A stretch of 22,207 nt of DNA from an uncultured Mycoplasmatota bacterium (GCA_946497375.1 CAMMKE010000012.1:1-22207), one strand, 5' to 3'. Counted from the first letter of the stretch, positions 15,701-22,139 are shown. Numbers and translations are program-made. Notes: a model not told the origin generated them from the letters alone.

Positions 15701-15831
15701 TCATTAAATAAATTATTATCCATAAACACGCTATGATAATCTCTATCAATGTTATATCCATTTAATCTTTCATAACCTAAGTTTTCTAATATTTTTAATG
15801 TCATATCTTCTAATTGTTCTTCTGTAAACAT
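12796..15831 (-). CDS. hsdR: Type I restriction enzyme, restriction/translocase subunit HsdR
   Basis: The 1011-residue product has the full HsdR order. The nuclease domain has RPDIIIFVNG and VVIELKTA (PD near 131, E-x-K near 146-148) and Q-L-M-G-Y, the Q-x-x-x-Y motif. The DEAD-box motor follows with Walker A TQGSGKS (283-289), VTDRNDLDNQ, Walker B DECH (383-386), GFTGTP, and motif VI in AIARVNRVY, then a C-terminal helical HsdM-docking region. All key residues are present, so it should be able to cut and pump DNA if HsdM and HsdS are supplied. Its ribosome site AGGAAGTGAT spans the stop codon of the membrane-protein gene upstream, implying translational coupling. HsdM, encoded further up, carries a frameshift. 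Long plus-strand open frames inside it are shadows. Confidence 0.95.
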   Translation of the reverse strand: MFTEEQLEDMTLKILENLGYERLNGYNIDRDYHSVFMDNNLFNDISSINKNFNDAQINEAIKTIKNLSHGNPVEDNKTFTRYLLEGVPVEVKTSTGYQYKNVKLIDFENINNNHFQAVNQFSIIDRDSKRPDIIIFVNGIPLVVIELKTATNEDVKLEDAYNQLMGYKNVSIPTLFKYNQFLVISDGVTAKTGTITSPYSRFSDWKKVEEDDEVYENMPTHETLFNGMFRKDRLLDIIQNFILFSDDKKILAQYHQYFGVKKAIVSTVTKGVRTGKAGILWHTQGSGKSFSMVFYSGNMIRFLNNPTIVVVTDRNDLDNQLYETFTKCDYYLKQKPKKADSRKELEDMLKDRISGGIFFTTLQKFEEETGLFTDRDDILVLVDECHRSHYGLEAAMKIDYETNEATEKYGTAKYLHNALPNAIYIGFTGTPVETKDKSTSAIFGDVIDTYDMTQAIMDGSTVPIMYESRMARVGLNQKILDEIDNYYKFIEESGKADEYAINKSKQMMARISQVIEDPDRLELIVKDIINHYEERKDMVADHAMVVAYSRKAAYIMYKKFIELRPDYIDVVKMIITPSNKDPEDMQKVIGTKNDKKELEIRFKNEKDDPNEKFKIAIVVDMWLTGFDVPRLGVMYIDKPMKAHNLMQAIARVNRVYKSKPAGLIVDYIGLKSWLLDALKTYTKRDQKQIVDNQEIVNALKDKIEIIDGILNGYNYSSFNKLDNTGKYNLIKDGANLVLSKEDTKKRFMKHSLDIKNLYTLCNGILEREYKEKSLFIISVRSFISKISNENKLDVSEINKTVGAMLEKSIKEDELINLGELSRGNSLELLSNTMLSKLKSLKDKNIVAEVLSRALKTTIKDIGKVNLTLQEKFSTKFNKIVDEYNERTDLADIEKIIEEMINLKKEIEEELANGNKYNLSIEEKAFFDALGFDPEIKELMKDETLVQIAKELVEIINQNLTLDAFKREDARARIRVNIRRLLIKYNYPPIKRDGAVEKVIKQAELKYQDSEI

Positions 15832-15837
15832 CTTTAA

Positions 15838-16557
15838 TCACTTCCTTAAACACTTATCTTTTTCATTTATCATTTCTTCTATTTTTTTATATCCTTTTTT
15901 ATATTTCTCTGCCATTGCTTTGAAATGATAAGTTCCTTCCTGATGATAATAAAAATCTATTTTGCATGCATTTTCTATAATTTTTCCATTAGAATCTTTT
16001 ACATTTTTATCCATTTTTTTTGCAGAATAATATATTAATAACTTATAATTATTATTATTTAAATCTTTATAATTACAAATTAATAATGCAAAGTCATTAT
16101 CAATATTATCATCATTCAAAATATTTTCACGATTTAATGTCACCAAAAATGGCAGTGATATTGATGTATTTTTTGGAACTTCTTCAGTGGAATGGATTTG
16201 TTGATTACTTTCAGAATCTAGACTTTGACATGCAGCACAACGTTCACCATGAATTAAATCATAAAATGTAATATCATTAGCAAGCCCATTTCCTATATTT
16301 TCTAATTCTATTGATATATATGAATTAAATGTTTCTTTTGTTTCTTTATAATAATACGAAAATATCATATATTCAGATCTATCAGAGTTATGATGTCTAT
16401 TAATTATTGACTTAACTTTTAATCTTGGTCTATAAGTTTCTTTGTTTTGATTTTTAATTTGTTTATTTGTTATAAGTATACTAATACCAGCAGAAACTAG
16501 AATCGCTAGTGCTTGAACAACTATATCAATAATTTGAATTACTATCTCGCACTTCAT
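15838..16557 (-). CDS. Single-pass membrane protein of unknown function inside the RM operon
   Basis: This 239-residue protein has one clear transmembrane helix at residues 6-29 (IIDIVVQALAILVSAGISIL), followed by a basic, polar linker and a cytoplasm- or exterior-facing beta-rich domain: SIELENIGNGLANDITFYDL, SLPFLVTLNRENIL and FALLICNYKDL, which have the alternating pattern of an Ig-like or CARDB-like sandwich. There are two close cysteines (CAACQ). It is not part of any type I RM enzyme. It lies between AbiTii and hsdR, seven bases before hsdR, with a strong GGAGGT ribosome site, so it belongs to the island. A membrane-bound sensor or effector is possible but unproven. I do not recognise the family. 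Confidence 0.65.
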   Translation of the reverse strand: MKCEIVIQIIDIVVQALAILVSAGISILITNKQIKNQNKETYRPRLKVKSIINRHHNSDRSEYMIFSYYYKETKETFNSYISIELENIGNGLANDITFYDLIHGERCAACQSLDSESNQQIHSTEEVPKNTSISLPFLVTLNRENILNDDNIDNDFALLICNYKDLNNNNYKLLIYYSAKKMDKNVKDSNGKIIENACKIDFYYHQEGTYHFKAMAEKYKKGYKKIEEMINEKDKCLRK

Positions 16558-16722
16558 TTTTTACCTCCACATTAATTAGCTATCAATATTTTTTAATTAT
16601 AGAAATTCAAGTTGTATAATTAAATCTCTATAGCTTTTGTTAATTCATATTTATAAGTCAATTATTTCAACATATCTATTATCATTGTCTACATTAAGTA
16701 TTATTTATAAAACTACATTTAT
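16558..16722. other. Spacer between AbiTii and the membrane-protein gene
   Basis: A 165-base AT-rich gap, the longest inside the island. On the minus strand TATAAT (plus 16596-16601) with TTTAAT 17 bases upstream could be an internal promoter for the membrane protein, hsdR and the DUF4268 gene. No hairpin terminator is visible. Confidence 0.35.
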
Positions 16723-17706
16723 TTACATTAATGATAAAATATCTCCTAAAAACAAATATGTATATATTAGATATCTCTCAGCTTCAAATTTTGTCAATTT
16801 ATTATGCGTCCCTTTACATGCAGCATTATTAAGGGCATCCAACTTATTGCCAATATCTTCAAGGGAAGTTCCTACAATACTTTTGTATGTTTTACTAGCT
16901 GAATTACTATCAATATACTGAATTAATCGATTAATATATTGTTCTTCTCCTAATTTAATTTCCTTTTTACCAACACTAATAGTTTTGTCTGTTGGTGGAT
17001 ATAAATTATCTGCCACCTCTTTTAATATTCTTCTACAAGAATGAATAGCGTTTGCCCAGTCTTCTTCATTTGATGAGGATAAATTATCATATATTGATGA
17101 TAATTTTTTTATGGCTTCTGGGCAAGTATTTAACAATTCATTATCTACGGTATTTCTATTTCTTCTAAATATGTCTTCAACTATATTTCCATATAATAAA
17201 TCATTGTAAATCTTTAATACATAATCATATATTTTTACTTTAATTGTTTCAATTCTTTTCGCATCATCTCTGATAGATTTTGTAACATTATTTCTCTCAC
17301 CTGTATTTTTGGCTGTAGATATGGCCAGTGGAGTAACATTATCACCATATGAAGTGGGATCTGAAATTACCTTCATCCTCTCTAATTGAACTTCAATTGA
17401 TGCTTCCATTTCACTTATTGTAGATATAAATGCAAATTCTTTATATTTACCATTTTCATCTTTATCATAATGAATTCTACCACTTATTCTACATAAATTC
17501 CAAGACTCATTTGTAAGAAGCCCTGATTTATCTAGTGGATATCCTGAAGCTTCATAGGTAAATAATTTAATGCCTGTCTCATCATTCATTAATCGGCACA
17601 GTCTTAAACATTTTAAAATGATAGATTTAAAAGGAATCTCTGATAATTCTATATTCTTCAAAATTTCTTCTGCTAAATTGGTGCATTCTTCTTTTTTATC
17701 TTTCAT
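16723..17706 (-). CDS. AbiTii-domain abortive-infection protein
   Basis: The N-terminal ~65 residues match the AbiTii domain: NLAEEILKNIELSEIPFKSI, then LKCLRLCRLMNDETGIKLF and YEASGYPLD (L-K-x-L-R-L-x-R-L-x-x-D then W/L-x-x-E-x-x-G-Y-P). The middle is helical. The C-terminal region has AIHSCRRILKEVADNLYPP, a motif I recall as common in AbiTii-type proteins, and a long helix ending KAERYL. AbiTii-like genes are associated with abortive infection in lactococci and neighbouring taxa; the biochemical activity is not established. It lies between hsdS and the membrane-protein gene, 31 bases after hsdS starts its end, with a GGAGGT ribosome site, so it is probably transcribed with the RM genes. All 327 residues appear intact. 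Confidence 0.75.
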   Translation of the reverse strand: MKDKKEECTNLAEEILKNIELSEIPFKSIILKCLRLCRLMNDETGIKLFTYEASGYPLDKSGLLTNESWNLCRISGRIHYDKDENGKYKEFAFISTISEMEASIEVQLERMKVISDPTSYGDNVTPLAISTAKNTGERNNVTKSIRDDAKRIETIKVKIYDYVLKIYNDLLYGNIVEDIFRRNRNTVDNELLNTCPEAIKKLSSIYDNLSSSNEEDWANAIHSCRRILKEVADNLYPPTDKTISVGKKEIKLGEEQYINRLIQYIDSNSASKTYKSIVGTSLEDIGNKLDALNNAACKGTHNKLTKFEAERYLIYTYLFLGDILSLM

Positions 17707-17736
17707 AAATTAAACCTCCAAATCGCAATTGCATGA

Positions 17737-18852
17737 TTAAATATCTATATTATCCAAATTTATTTCATCATTCATTAATTTCGGTAATAATGTATCTCTT
17801 AGTTTTGATAATTCTTCATTAGATTTTTCATTTTCTTGTATCATTTTAATATTATTACTAACTAAATCTGAAAACCTATCAAACTCTGTCTTATTATATT
17901 TTAACTTATAATTAACCAAATCAGATAAAACAATATATGGTATTGCAGAACCATGAGTTCCTCCCATTTTATCAGGTTCAAATACAGTTTTCATAAACAA
18001 ATATAATCCATATATGTTATTAATGTCTAGATTATCTTTTAATGTCAGACCGTATGTTCTTTGATATAATTCAAATTTACCATCATAAAATCTTGTCCTT
18101 CCAGTATATGCACCATTTCCTGCTACAATAATTGCAGCACCATCATAAATATAAGTATCAGATAACAAATTCCCCGGAGCACAAGAGAAAAACTTATATT
18201 TTCCATTTGGTGATGTTTCATTTGCATTCCTTTTTCCTGTAAATACATTTAATAATTCACCTATGTTGATTTCTTTAGAATCATTATTTTCATCTAGATA
18301 TTTTAATAATAATTGTTTAGAAAGCTTATACAAATTATTATTAATCTCATTATTTAATTCTATTTTGCTATCTATTGAAGTTAAAATTTTAGAAATTTTT
18401 TTTTGTTTCGTCATATCAACATATGGAATTTCAAATTCCTTTATTATTAAAGAATTCAAATTTTGTTGAGCTCCACCATTAGCTAATGATGCAAGATGCT
18501 CCCAGTCATTTTTAATTGCATAATATAAATAATTATAATCCATTTTAGTTGGATCAACTTCAATATTACAACATGCTTGATTAGTAGTTAAAGGGATTTT
18601 ATTTATAGCTACTCTACCAGCTGTAGCTCCATACATGGCAATAATTACACAGTTTTCTTTTATATATTTTGCCGAAGAATTATTTAAACCTTCTTTTGTA
18701 ATATGTTTTTCAGTATCATATATTCTATTAAAATTTATTTCTTTTGTATTTAGCCAAGGAATGTTCCCGTTATAATATTCGCTTTTAGTAGATTTAGGCG
18801 TTCCTCCACTAACAATACTCTTAGCAACATCTCCAATTTTAATAAGTTTCAT
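17737..18852 (-). CDS. hsdS: Type I restriction-modification specificity subunit HsdS
   Basis: The 371-residue product has two target-recognition domains. The first runs from GDVAKSIVSGGTPKS (the G-G-T-P-x-x-x motif) through NIPWLNTKEI and VIIAMYGATAGRVAI, followed by the coiled coil KISKILTSIDSKIELNNEIN. The second starts at NIGELLNVFTGKRNA and ends in the second coiled coil NEELSKLRDTLLPKLMN. It determines the bipartite DNA site of the M2S methylase and the R2M2S complex. It appears complete and starts at ATG with AAAGGAG upstream. There is only one hsdS in the window and no inverted TRD copies, so no sign of shufflon-type switching here. It follows hsdM by about 40 bases. Confidence 0.92.
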   Translation of the reverse strand: MKLIKIGDVAKSIVSGGTPKSTKSEYYNGNIPWLNTKEINFNRIYDTEKHITKEGLNNSSAKYIKENCVIIAMYGATAGRVAINKIPLTTNQACCNIEVDPTKMDYNYLYYAIKNDWEHLASLANGGAQQNLNSLIIKEFEIPYVDMTKQKKISKILTSIDSKIELNNEINNNLYKLSKQLLLKYLDENNDSKEINIGELLNVFTGKRNANETSPNGKYKFFSCAPGNLLSDTYIYDGAAIIVAGNGAYTGRTRFYDGKFELYQRTYGLTLKDNLDINNIYGLYLFMKTVFEPDKMGGTHGSAIPYIVLSDLVNYKLKYNKTEFDRFSDLVSNNIKMIQENEKSNEELSKLRDTLLPKLMNDEINLDNIDI

Positions 18853-18891
18853 AAATATACTCCTTTCTTCTACAAATCACTATTTGCTTAC

Positions 18892-19326
18892 TTATATCTC
18901 ATAACCAATAGCTTTTAAATTTTTCTTTATTTCATCTTCCAGTCTATGAGATTCTTCAAATTGTTTAGATAATTCTGATGTAATATTTTTCATTTTTTCT
19001 TCAAAAGGAATACCATCATCTTCTGTTTCTTCCACACCAACATATCTTCCTGGTGTTAAAACATTATCATTTGCTTTAATTTCATCTGTAGAAGCTGAAT
19101 AGCAGAAGCCTTTTATATTTTCATATTTTTCATTATTTTGATAGTTGTGATATGTATCTGCAATTTTTTTAATATCAGAATCAGATAATTCTCTTAATCG
19201 TCTAGTAACCATTGTTCCTAAACTTGCTGCATTTATAAATAGTGTCCTTCCTTTTTGTTTCTTATTTCTGTTTATTATCCATATACAACAAGGAACAGTA
19301 ACTGTATAAAATAAATTTGTAGGCAT
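18892..19326 (-). pseudogene. hsdM: HsdM, C-terminal part after a -1 frameshift
   Basis: This frame starts in mid-protein: IIENDLVDCIIAMPTNLFYT is encoded just ahead of it (up to about 19375), and the listed part begins MPTNLFYTVTVPCCIWIIN, the P-C-C-I/L-W strand of N6-adenine methylases. It carries the rest of HsdM: KGRTLFINAASLGTMVTRRL, DDNVLTPGRYVGVEETEDDG and the C-terminal helix LEDEIKKNLKAIGYEI. It is not preceded by a ribosome site of its own, so it must derive from the same gene as 19359-20387. The join needs one extra A in the A5 run at 19374-19378 (see findings). Confidence 0.85.
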
Positions 19327-19358
19327 AGCTATAATACAATCTACTAAATCATTCTCAA

Positions 19359-20387
19359 TTATCTTATCTCTAATTTTTCTTCTTGACCACCTGCAGATAA
19401 TGACCCATTAGCAAGAATACAAGCCATTTTCCCATTTTGTGATAACTTTGAAATCATATGTTGTAACCATGCATAATTTGCATTATTTTTTGGTGGTAAA
19501 CCATATTTCCATCTAGGATCATCTTCTACTTTATCTCTATCCCATTCCATATTAAATGGTGGATTAGCTAAAATAAAATCTGCTTTTAAATCTTTATGAA
19601 GATCTTCTGTAAAAGTATCTGCTGCATATTTACCTAGATCACCATACATTGACCTTATAGCTAAATTCATTTTAGCAAGTCTCCAAGTAGTCGGATTTTT
19701 TTCCTGCCCAAAAATACCAATATTATATGGATTTCCTTGATGATCATTAACAAATTTCATAGATTGTACGAACATACCACCTGATCCACATGCTGGATCA
19801 TAGACATTACCTTGAAATGGTTCTATACATTCAACCATTGTTCTAACTAAACATGCTGGTGTATAAAACTCTCCACCTTTTTGTAGTTCATTCTTTGCAA
19901 ACTGTCCTAAAAAATATTCGTATATTCTACCCAATAAATCTTTAGCTTTTGCTTCTTTTGTACCTACTTTAATATTTGTAAATAAATCTATTAGCTCTCC
20001 TAAATTAACATTTCTCATTGTTGGAGAATTATAATCTTTTGGTAAAACATTTTTTAAAGATCTATTTTCTTTTTCTATGGCTGTTAAAGCATCATCAATA
20101 ATTTCTCCAATGTTTGGATCTTTTGAGTGTTCTACTAAATATTCCCATCTCGCTTTTTGTGGAACATAAAATATGTTTTCAGCAATATAACAATCTCTTT
20201 CTTCTTCTAAACCTGCTCCTTCTTCCACTAACTCTTTATACTTATCCTCAAAAGAGTCAGAGATATATTTTAAGAAGATTAATCCTAATACAATAAATTT
20301 ATAATCTGATACAGAAACAGCTCCTCTCATCTTATCTGCTGCAGACCATAACTTACTTTCTAATTTCTTTAATTCTAATTCAGTCAT
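19359..20387 (-). pseudogene. hsdM: HsdM, N-terminal and catalytic part, ends at a frameshift
   Basis: This part encodes the N-terminal helical domain (LGLIFLKYISDSFEDKY) and the methylase core: RIYEYFLGQFA, YDPACGSGGMF (SAM-binding motif I, near residue 200) and FILANPPFN (catalytic N-P-P-F, near 275). It then ends KMACILANGSLSAGGQEEK followed by an out-of-frame LEIR and TAA. In other HsdM proteins this position continues as E-G-E-I-R-x-x-L-I-E-x-x-L-V-D, and exactly that sequence is found in the -1 frame. The upstream GTG at 20396 is unlikely as a start; the ATG at 20385-20387, with AAAGG and GGGAG upstream, is chosen. Preceded by an extended -10 promoter. If the frameshift is real, methylation and restriction should be lost together. 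Confidence 0.85.
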
Positions 20388-20411
20388 TACTCCCACTACC
20401 TTTCTTTTTTC

Positions 20412-20420
20412 ATTATATCA
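20412..20420 (-). promoter_or_regulatory. Extended -10 promoter of the restriction-modification operon
   Basis: TGATATAAT on the minus strand (TGN plus TATAAT) lies 24 bases before the hsdM start. The -35 is poor (TTTTAT at 17 bases), as expected for an extended -10 type. It follows directly after the terminator of the Fic gene. Confidence 0.6.
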
Positions 20421-20445
20421 TGAATATCTGAAAAATAAAAACACC

Positions 20446-20486
20446 AAAAAAGTGCTGCGAATCACTTGTTATTTCAGACACTTTTT
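20446..20486 (-). terminator. Intrinsic terminator after the Fic gene
   Basis: On the minus strand AAAAAGTG and CACTTTTT pair (8 bp), extended by CTG/CAG past a bulged T, and the RNA ends in TTTTTT. It starts immediately after the Fic stop codon at 20487 and separates that gene from the hsdM promoter. Confidence 0.75.
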
Positions 20487-21323
20487 CTAAAATATCTCTT
20501 TCACTATCAAATCTTCTGAATGTAAATTATTATTTTTACCTAATAACAAATTCTCATAAAACTTAATTAAATAACTTTTATCTTCCTTAATATTTAAAGT
20601 ATTATTAAAGTAATTACTTCTAGCTAATGCATTTCTAAAATATACTGATTTATCTTTAAATAAAGATTCATCTACATTATACCCTAGACTAATTAAATGC
20701 TTTTCTATAAATAAAGCTATTGTTCTAGTATTGCCTTCTCTAAAAGGATGTACTTGCCATAAACTAGAAGAAAAATCAGTAATATTTTTAATTACATCTA
20801 CAATAGATATATCTTTATAATTTTTCTCTTTTTCTAAACTTATATCATATTCTAAAGATTCCTTTAAAGTCTTATAATCTCCATAAGCAACTGAATCATT
20901 ATTTAAGATAATCTCATGTTTAGAAAAATTAATATCTCTAAACTCTCCTGCAAATTCATAAACATCTTGAAATAGATATTTATGAATATACTTTAAATAA
21001 TCTATAGACAACTCAAAATCATCTTTTTCCAATAATTCAACTATTCTCATAGATACAAAGTCACATTCTAATTCATTATGATTAATATTATTTTGTTTTT
21101 CTTTTTCTACATAATATTCTTTTAGACTTTTCTCTACCTCTTCTATTGTTAATTCACCTAAAACATTCTTTTCTTTAATATGTTCTAGATATTTAGATGG
21201 TTTTAAATTATCTACCTCTTGTAAAGCAATAGCCATGTCCCATTGTAATTGTTTAACACAGCCTTTAGGATTATCTATCTCATTATATTGATTTATACTA
21301 GAATCAAAATTTCTTTCACTCAC
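20487..21323 (-). CDS. Fic-domain (putative AMP/NMP transferase) protein
   Basis: The catalytic Fic motif HPFREGNTR (H-x-F-x-E-G-N-x-R) is present with the preceding SSSLWQVH helix, and EFAGEFRDINFSKHE supplies the flap region. The N-terminal ~80 residues (QLQWDMAIALQEVD, LKPSKYLEH, GELTIEEVEKSLKEYY) match the antitoxin-like N-terminal region of fused Fic proteins, although I do not see a clear (S/T)xxxE(G/N) inhibitory motif. Fic proteins transfer AMP or other nucleotide moieties to target proteins and often act as toxins. The ATG at 21345-21347 is part of the TATAAT promoter box and cannot be the start. The GTG at 21321-21323, with AAGGTG 8 bases upstream, is chosen (278 residues). Fic and the RM operon are separated by a terminator. 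Confidence 0.85.
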   Translation of the reverse strand: MSERNFDSSINQYNEIDNPKGCVKQLQWDMAIALQEVDNLKPSKYLEHIKEKNVLGELTIEEVEKSLKEYYVEKEKQNNINHNELECDFVSMRIVELLEKDDFELSIDYLKYIHKYLFQDVYEFAGEFRDINFSKHEIILNNDSVAYGDYKTLKESLEYDISLEKEKNYKDISIVDVIKNITDFSSSLWQVHPFREGNTRTIALFIEKHLISLGYNVDESLFKDKSVYFRNALARSNYFNNTLNIKEDKSYLIKFYENLLLGKNNNLHSEDLIVKEIF

Positions 21324-21345
21324 AACATCACCTTCATCTAATAGC

Positions 21346-21354
21346 ATTATACCA
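21346..21354 (-). promoter_or_regulatory. Extended -10 promoter of the Fic gene
   Basis: TGGTATAAT (TGN plus TATAAT) on the minus strand, with no good -35. The transcript would begin at about 21338, leaving a leader of some 15 bases before the GTG start at 21323. Confidence 0.6.
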
Positions 21355-21410
21355 TATCTTCTAATGTCATGGTTGTAACATTATTAATATTTTGAATTCT
21401 TATAATCACG

Positions 21411-21437
21411 AAAAAAGCTAACATGACACGTTAGCTT
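21411..21437 (-). terminator. Intrinsic terminator with no known gene upstream
   Basis: AAGCTAAC and GTTAGCTT pair (8 bp, loop extended by a G-U pair) and the minus-strand RNA ends in TTTTTT. The nearest upstream minus-strand gene is tRNA-His, which already has a terminator, so this one must end another transcript. Confidence 0.7.
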
Positions 21438-21454
21438 CATCGATGAGTATGCAA

Positions 21455-21486
21455 TGATTTATAAGTTATGCATCAAGTATAAATCA
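21455..21486. repeat. 9-bp inverted repeat TGATTTATA/TATAAATCA
   Basis: A perfect 9-bp inverted repeat with a 14-base loop, extended by two further pairs past one mismatch. It lies 18 bases from the terminator at 21411-21437 and may be part of the same RNA structure. Confidence 0.5.
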
Positions 21487-21519
21487 ATGTTTACACCTAC
21501 AAAGGTTTGTCAGACCTAT

Positions 21520-21564
21520 ATTCATTAATTTCTACTCATAAAAAATCAAAGTGGTTTAATGAAT
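21520..21564. repeat. 9-bp inverted repeat ATTCATTAA/TTAATGAAT
   Basis: A perfect 9-bp inverted repeat with a 27-base loop in the gene-free region. It may form the base of an RNA stem. Confidence 0.45.
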
Positions 21565-21613
21565 TTAATATTAATAATACTACCATTACCTCTAAATCCA
21601 TTCTAGAATTAAC

Positions 21614-21655
21614 GCAATATATGCAATATATATCATTGCAAGATTGCATGCATTG
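21614..21655. repeat. Cluster of GCAAT/ATTGC elements in mirrored order
   Basis: Two GCAAT copies (21614, 21623) are followed by two ATTGC copies (21635, 21643) and a CATTG, giving two nested inverted pairs in 42 bases. It could be an operator or a cruciform-prone site. Confidence 0.45.
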
Positions 21656-21794
21656 AAAATAAATAATAATGATTTTCGAAAGTACTAATTCATATTAAGA
21701 GTGTACCACTAAGGACAAAATTGCTTTTAACACAAAATCATCCCTTTCTGCTTCAGAAGATATCTATAAAAACAGATAACTCATCCACAATTAC

Positions 21795-21823
21795 ATTCTA
21801 TTACATTTCTACAAATATTGCAA
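21795..21823 (-). promoter_or_regulatory. Promoter candidate in the gene-free region
   Basis: TTGCAA (21818-21823) and TAGAAT (21795-21800) are 17 bases apart on the minus strand. Paired TACCAA boxes lie 6 bases upstream (21830-21845). It would start the putative RNA ending at 21411. Confidence 0.45.
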
Positions 21824-21829
21824 ACATTT

Positions 21830-21845
21830 TACCAAATATTACCAA
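21830..21845. repeat. Paired TACCAA boxes, 10-bp spacing
   Basis: TACCAA-ATAT-TACCAA on the plus strand, one helical turn apart, differs by one base from the copy at 7968-7983. Confidence 0.55.
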
Positions 21846-21861
21846 TTTATTTTTAACAAAC

Positions 21862-21886
21862 AAAAATCGACTCCTAAGAATCGACT
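21862..21886 (-). terminator. Intrinsic terminator of tRNA-His
   Basis: AGTCGATTC and GAGTCGATT pair (9 bp with G-U pairs) around TTAG, followed by TTTTT..TTT. It lies 35 bases after the tRNA on the minus strand. Confidence 0.7.
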
Positions 21887-21920
21887 ATATCATTAAGTCT
21901 TTACGACTAACTTTCCATTA

Positions 21921-21997
21921 TGGGGCGGTATAAGGGAATCGAACCCTTGCATACTGGTGCCACAAACCAGCGTGTTAACCACTTCACCAATACCGCC
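21921..21997 (-). tRNA. tRNA-His (GTG anticodon), CCA encoded
   Basis: The minus strand folds as a full cloverleaf: acceptor GCGGTAT with ATACCGC, anticodon stem CTGGT/ACCAG with loop TTGTGGC (anticodon GTG), T arm AAGGG-TTCGATT-CCCTT, and a 3' CCA. G at position -1 (21997) pairs with C73 (21924), the identity element of tRNA-His. It has its own promoter and terminator. Confidence 0.95.
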
Positions 21998-22014
21998 ATC
22001 TGAAATACATACCT

Positions 22015-22044
22015 ATTATAACCATAAAACTATCAATTACGCAA
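22015..22044 (-). promoter_or_regulatory. Promoter of tRNA-His
   Basis: TTGCGT (22039-22044) and a perfect TATAAT (22015-22020) are 18 bases apart on the minus strand. The tRNA starts 17 bases past the -10. Confidence 0.65.
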
Positions 22045-22097
22045 GTTTTTTTTGCAATAATGTATAAAAAATAGAAATATGTAAATAATAAAAATGA

Positions 22098-22124
22098 TTA
22101 GCACTTTAACTTGACAAGTGCTAA
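22098..22124 (+). promoter_or_regulatory. CIRCE operator (HrcA binding site)
   Basis: The inverted repeat TTAGCACTT and AAGTGCTAA with a 9-base spacer is the CIRCE layout (consensus TTAGCACTC-N9-GAGTGCTAA, one position changed symmetrically in each arm). It overlaps the -35 of the downstream promoter, so HrcA would repress the gene except under heat stress. Confidence 0.9.
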
Positions 22125-22139
22125 AATTAGTGTTATAAC
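22111..22139 (+). promoter_or_regulatory. Promoter of the Hsp20-type gene
   Basis: TTGACA (22111-22116) and TATAAC (22134-22139) are 17 bases apart, with the -35 inside the CIRCE element. Confidence 0.85.

Larger units (their letters stand above)
21348..21860. other. Gene-free region with several inverted repeats, candidate non-coding transcript
   Basis: No coding frame is supported. The minus strand has a promoter (21795-21823), inverted repeats at 21520-21528/21556-21564 and 21455-21463/21478-21486, and a terminator (21411-21437), which together fit an RNA of about 375 bases. I do not recognise a known RNA family: there is no T-box consensus, no tmRNA tRNA-like end and no RNase P core. Confidence 0.45.

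Noticed and set aside
16020..16921. Plus-strand open frames of 83 and 94 codons near the membrane-protein and AbiTii genes
   Set aside because: They overlap well-supported minus-strand genes, have no ribosome site and show the Tyr/Ile/Leu-rich composition of antisense frames.
17737..18852. Phase-variable hsdS through recombining inverted copies
   Set aside because: Only one specificity gene is present, with no partial hsdS copies or recombinase nearby.
18263..20296. Plus-strand open frames inside hsdS and hsdM
   Set aside because: Shadows of the conserved minus-strand genes.
21721..21933. A 70-codon plus-strand frame in the gene-free region
   Set aside because: It runs into the tRNA-His gene, starts without a ribosome site and has random-looking composition.
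21348..21997. Integrated element with an attachment site at tRNA-His
   Set aside because: No second copy of the tRNA 3' end was noticed in the window and there is no integrase gene, so a tRNA-targeted island is not supported here.
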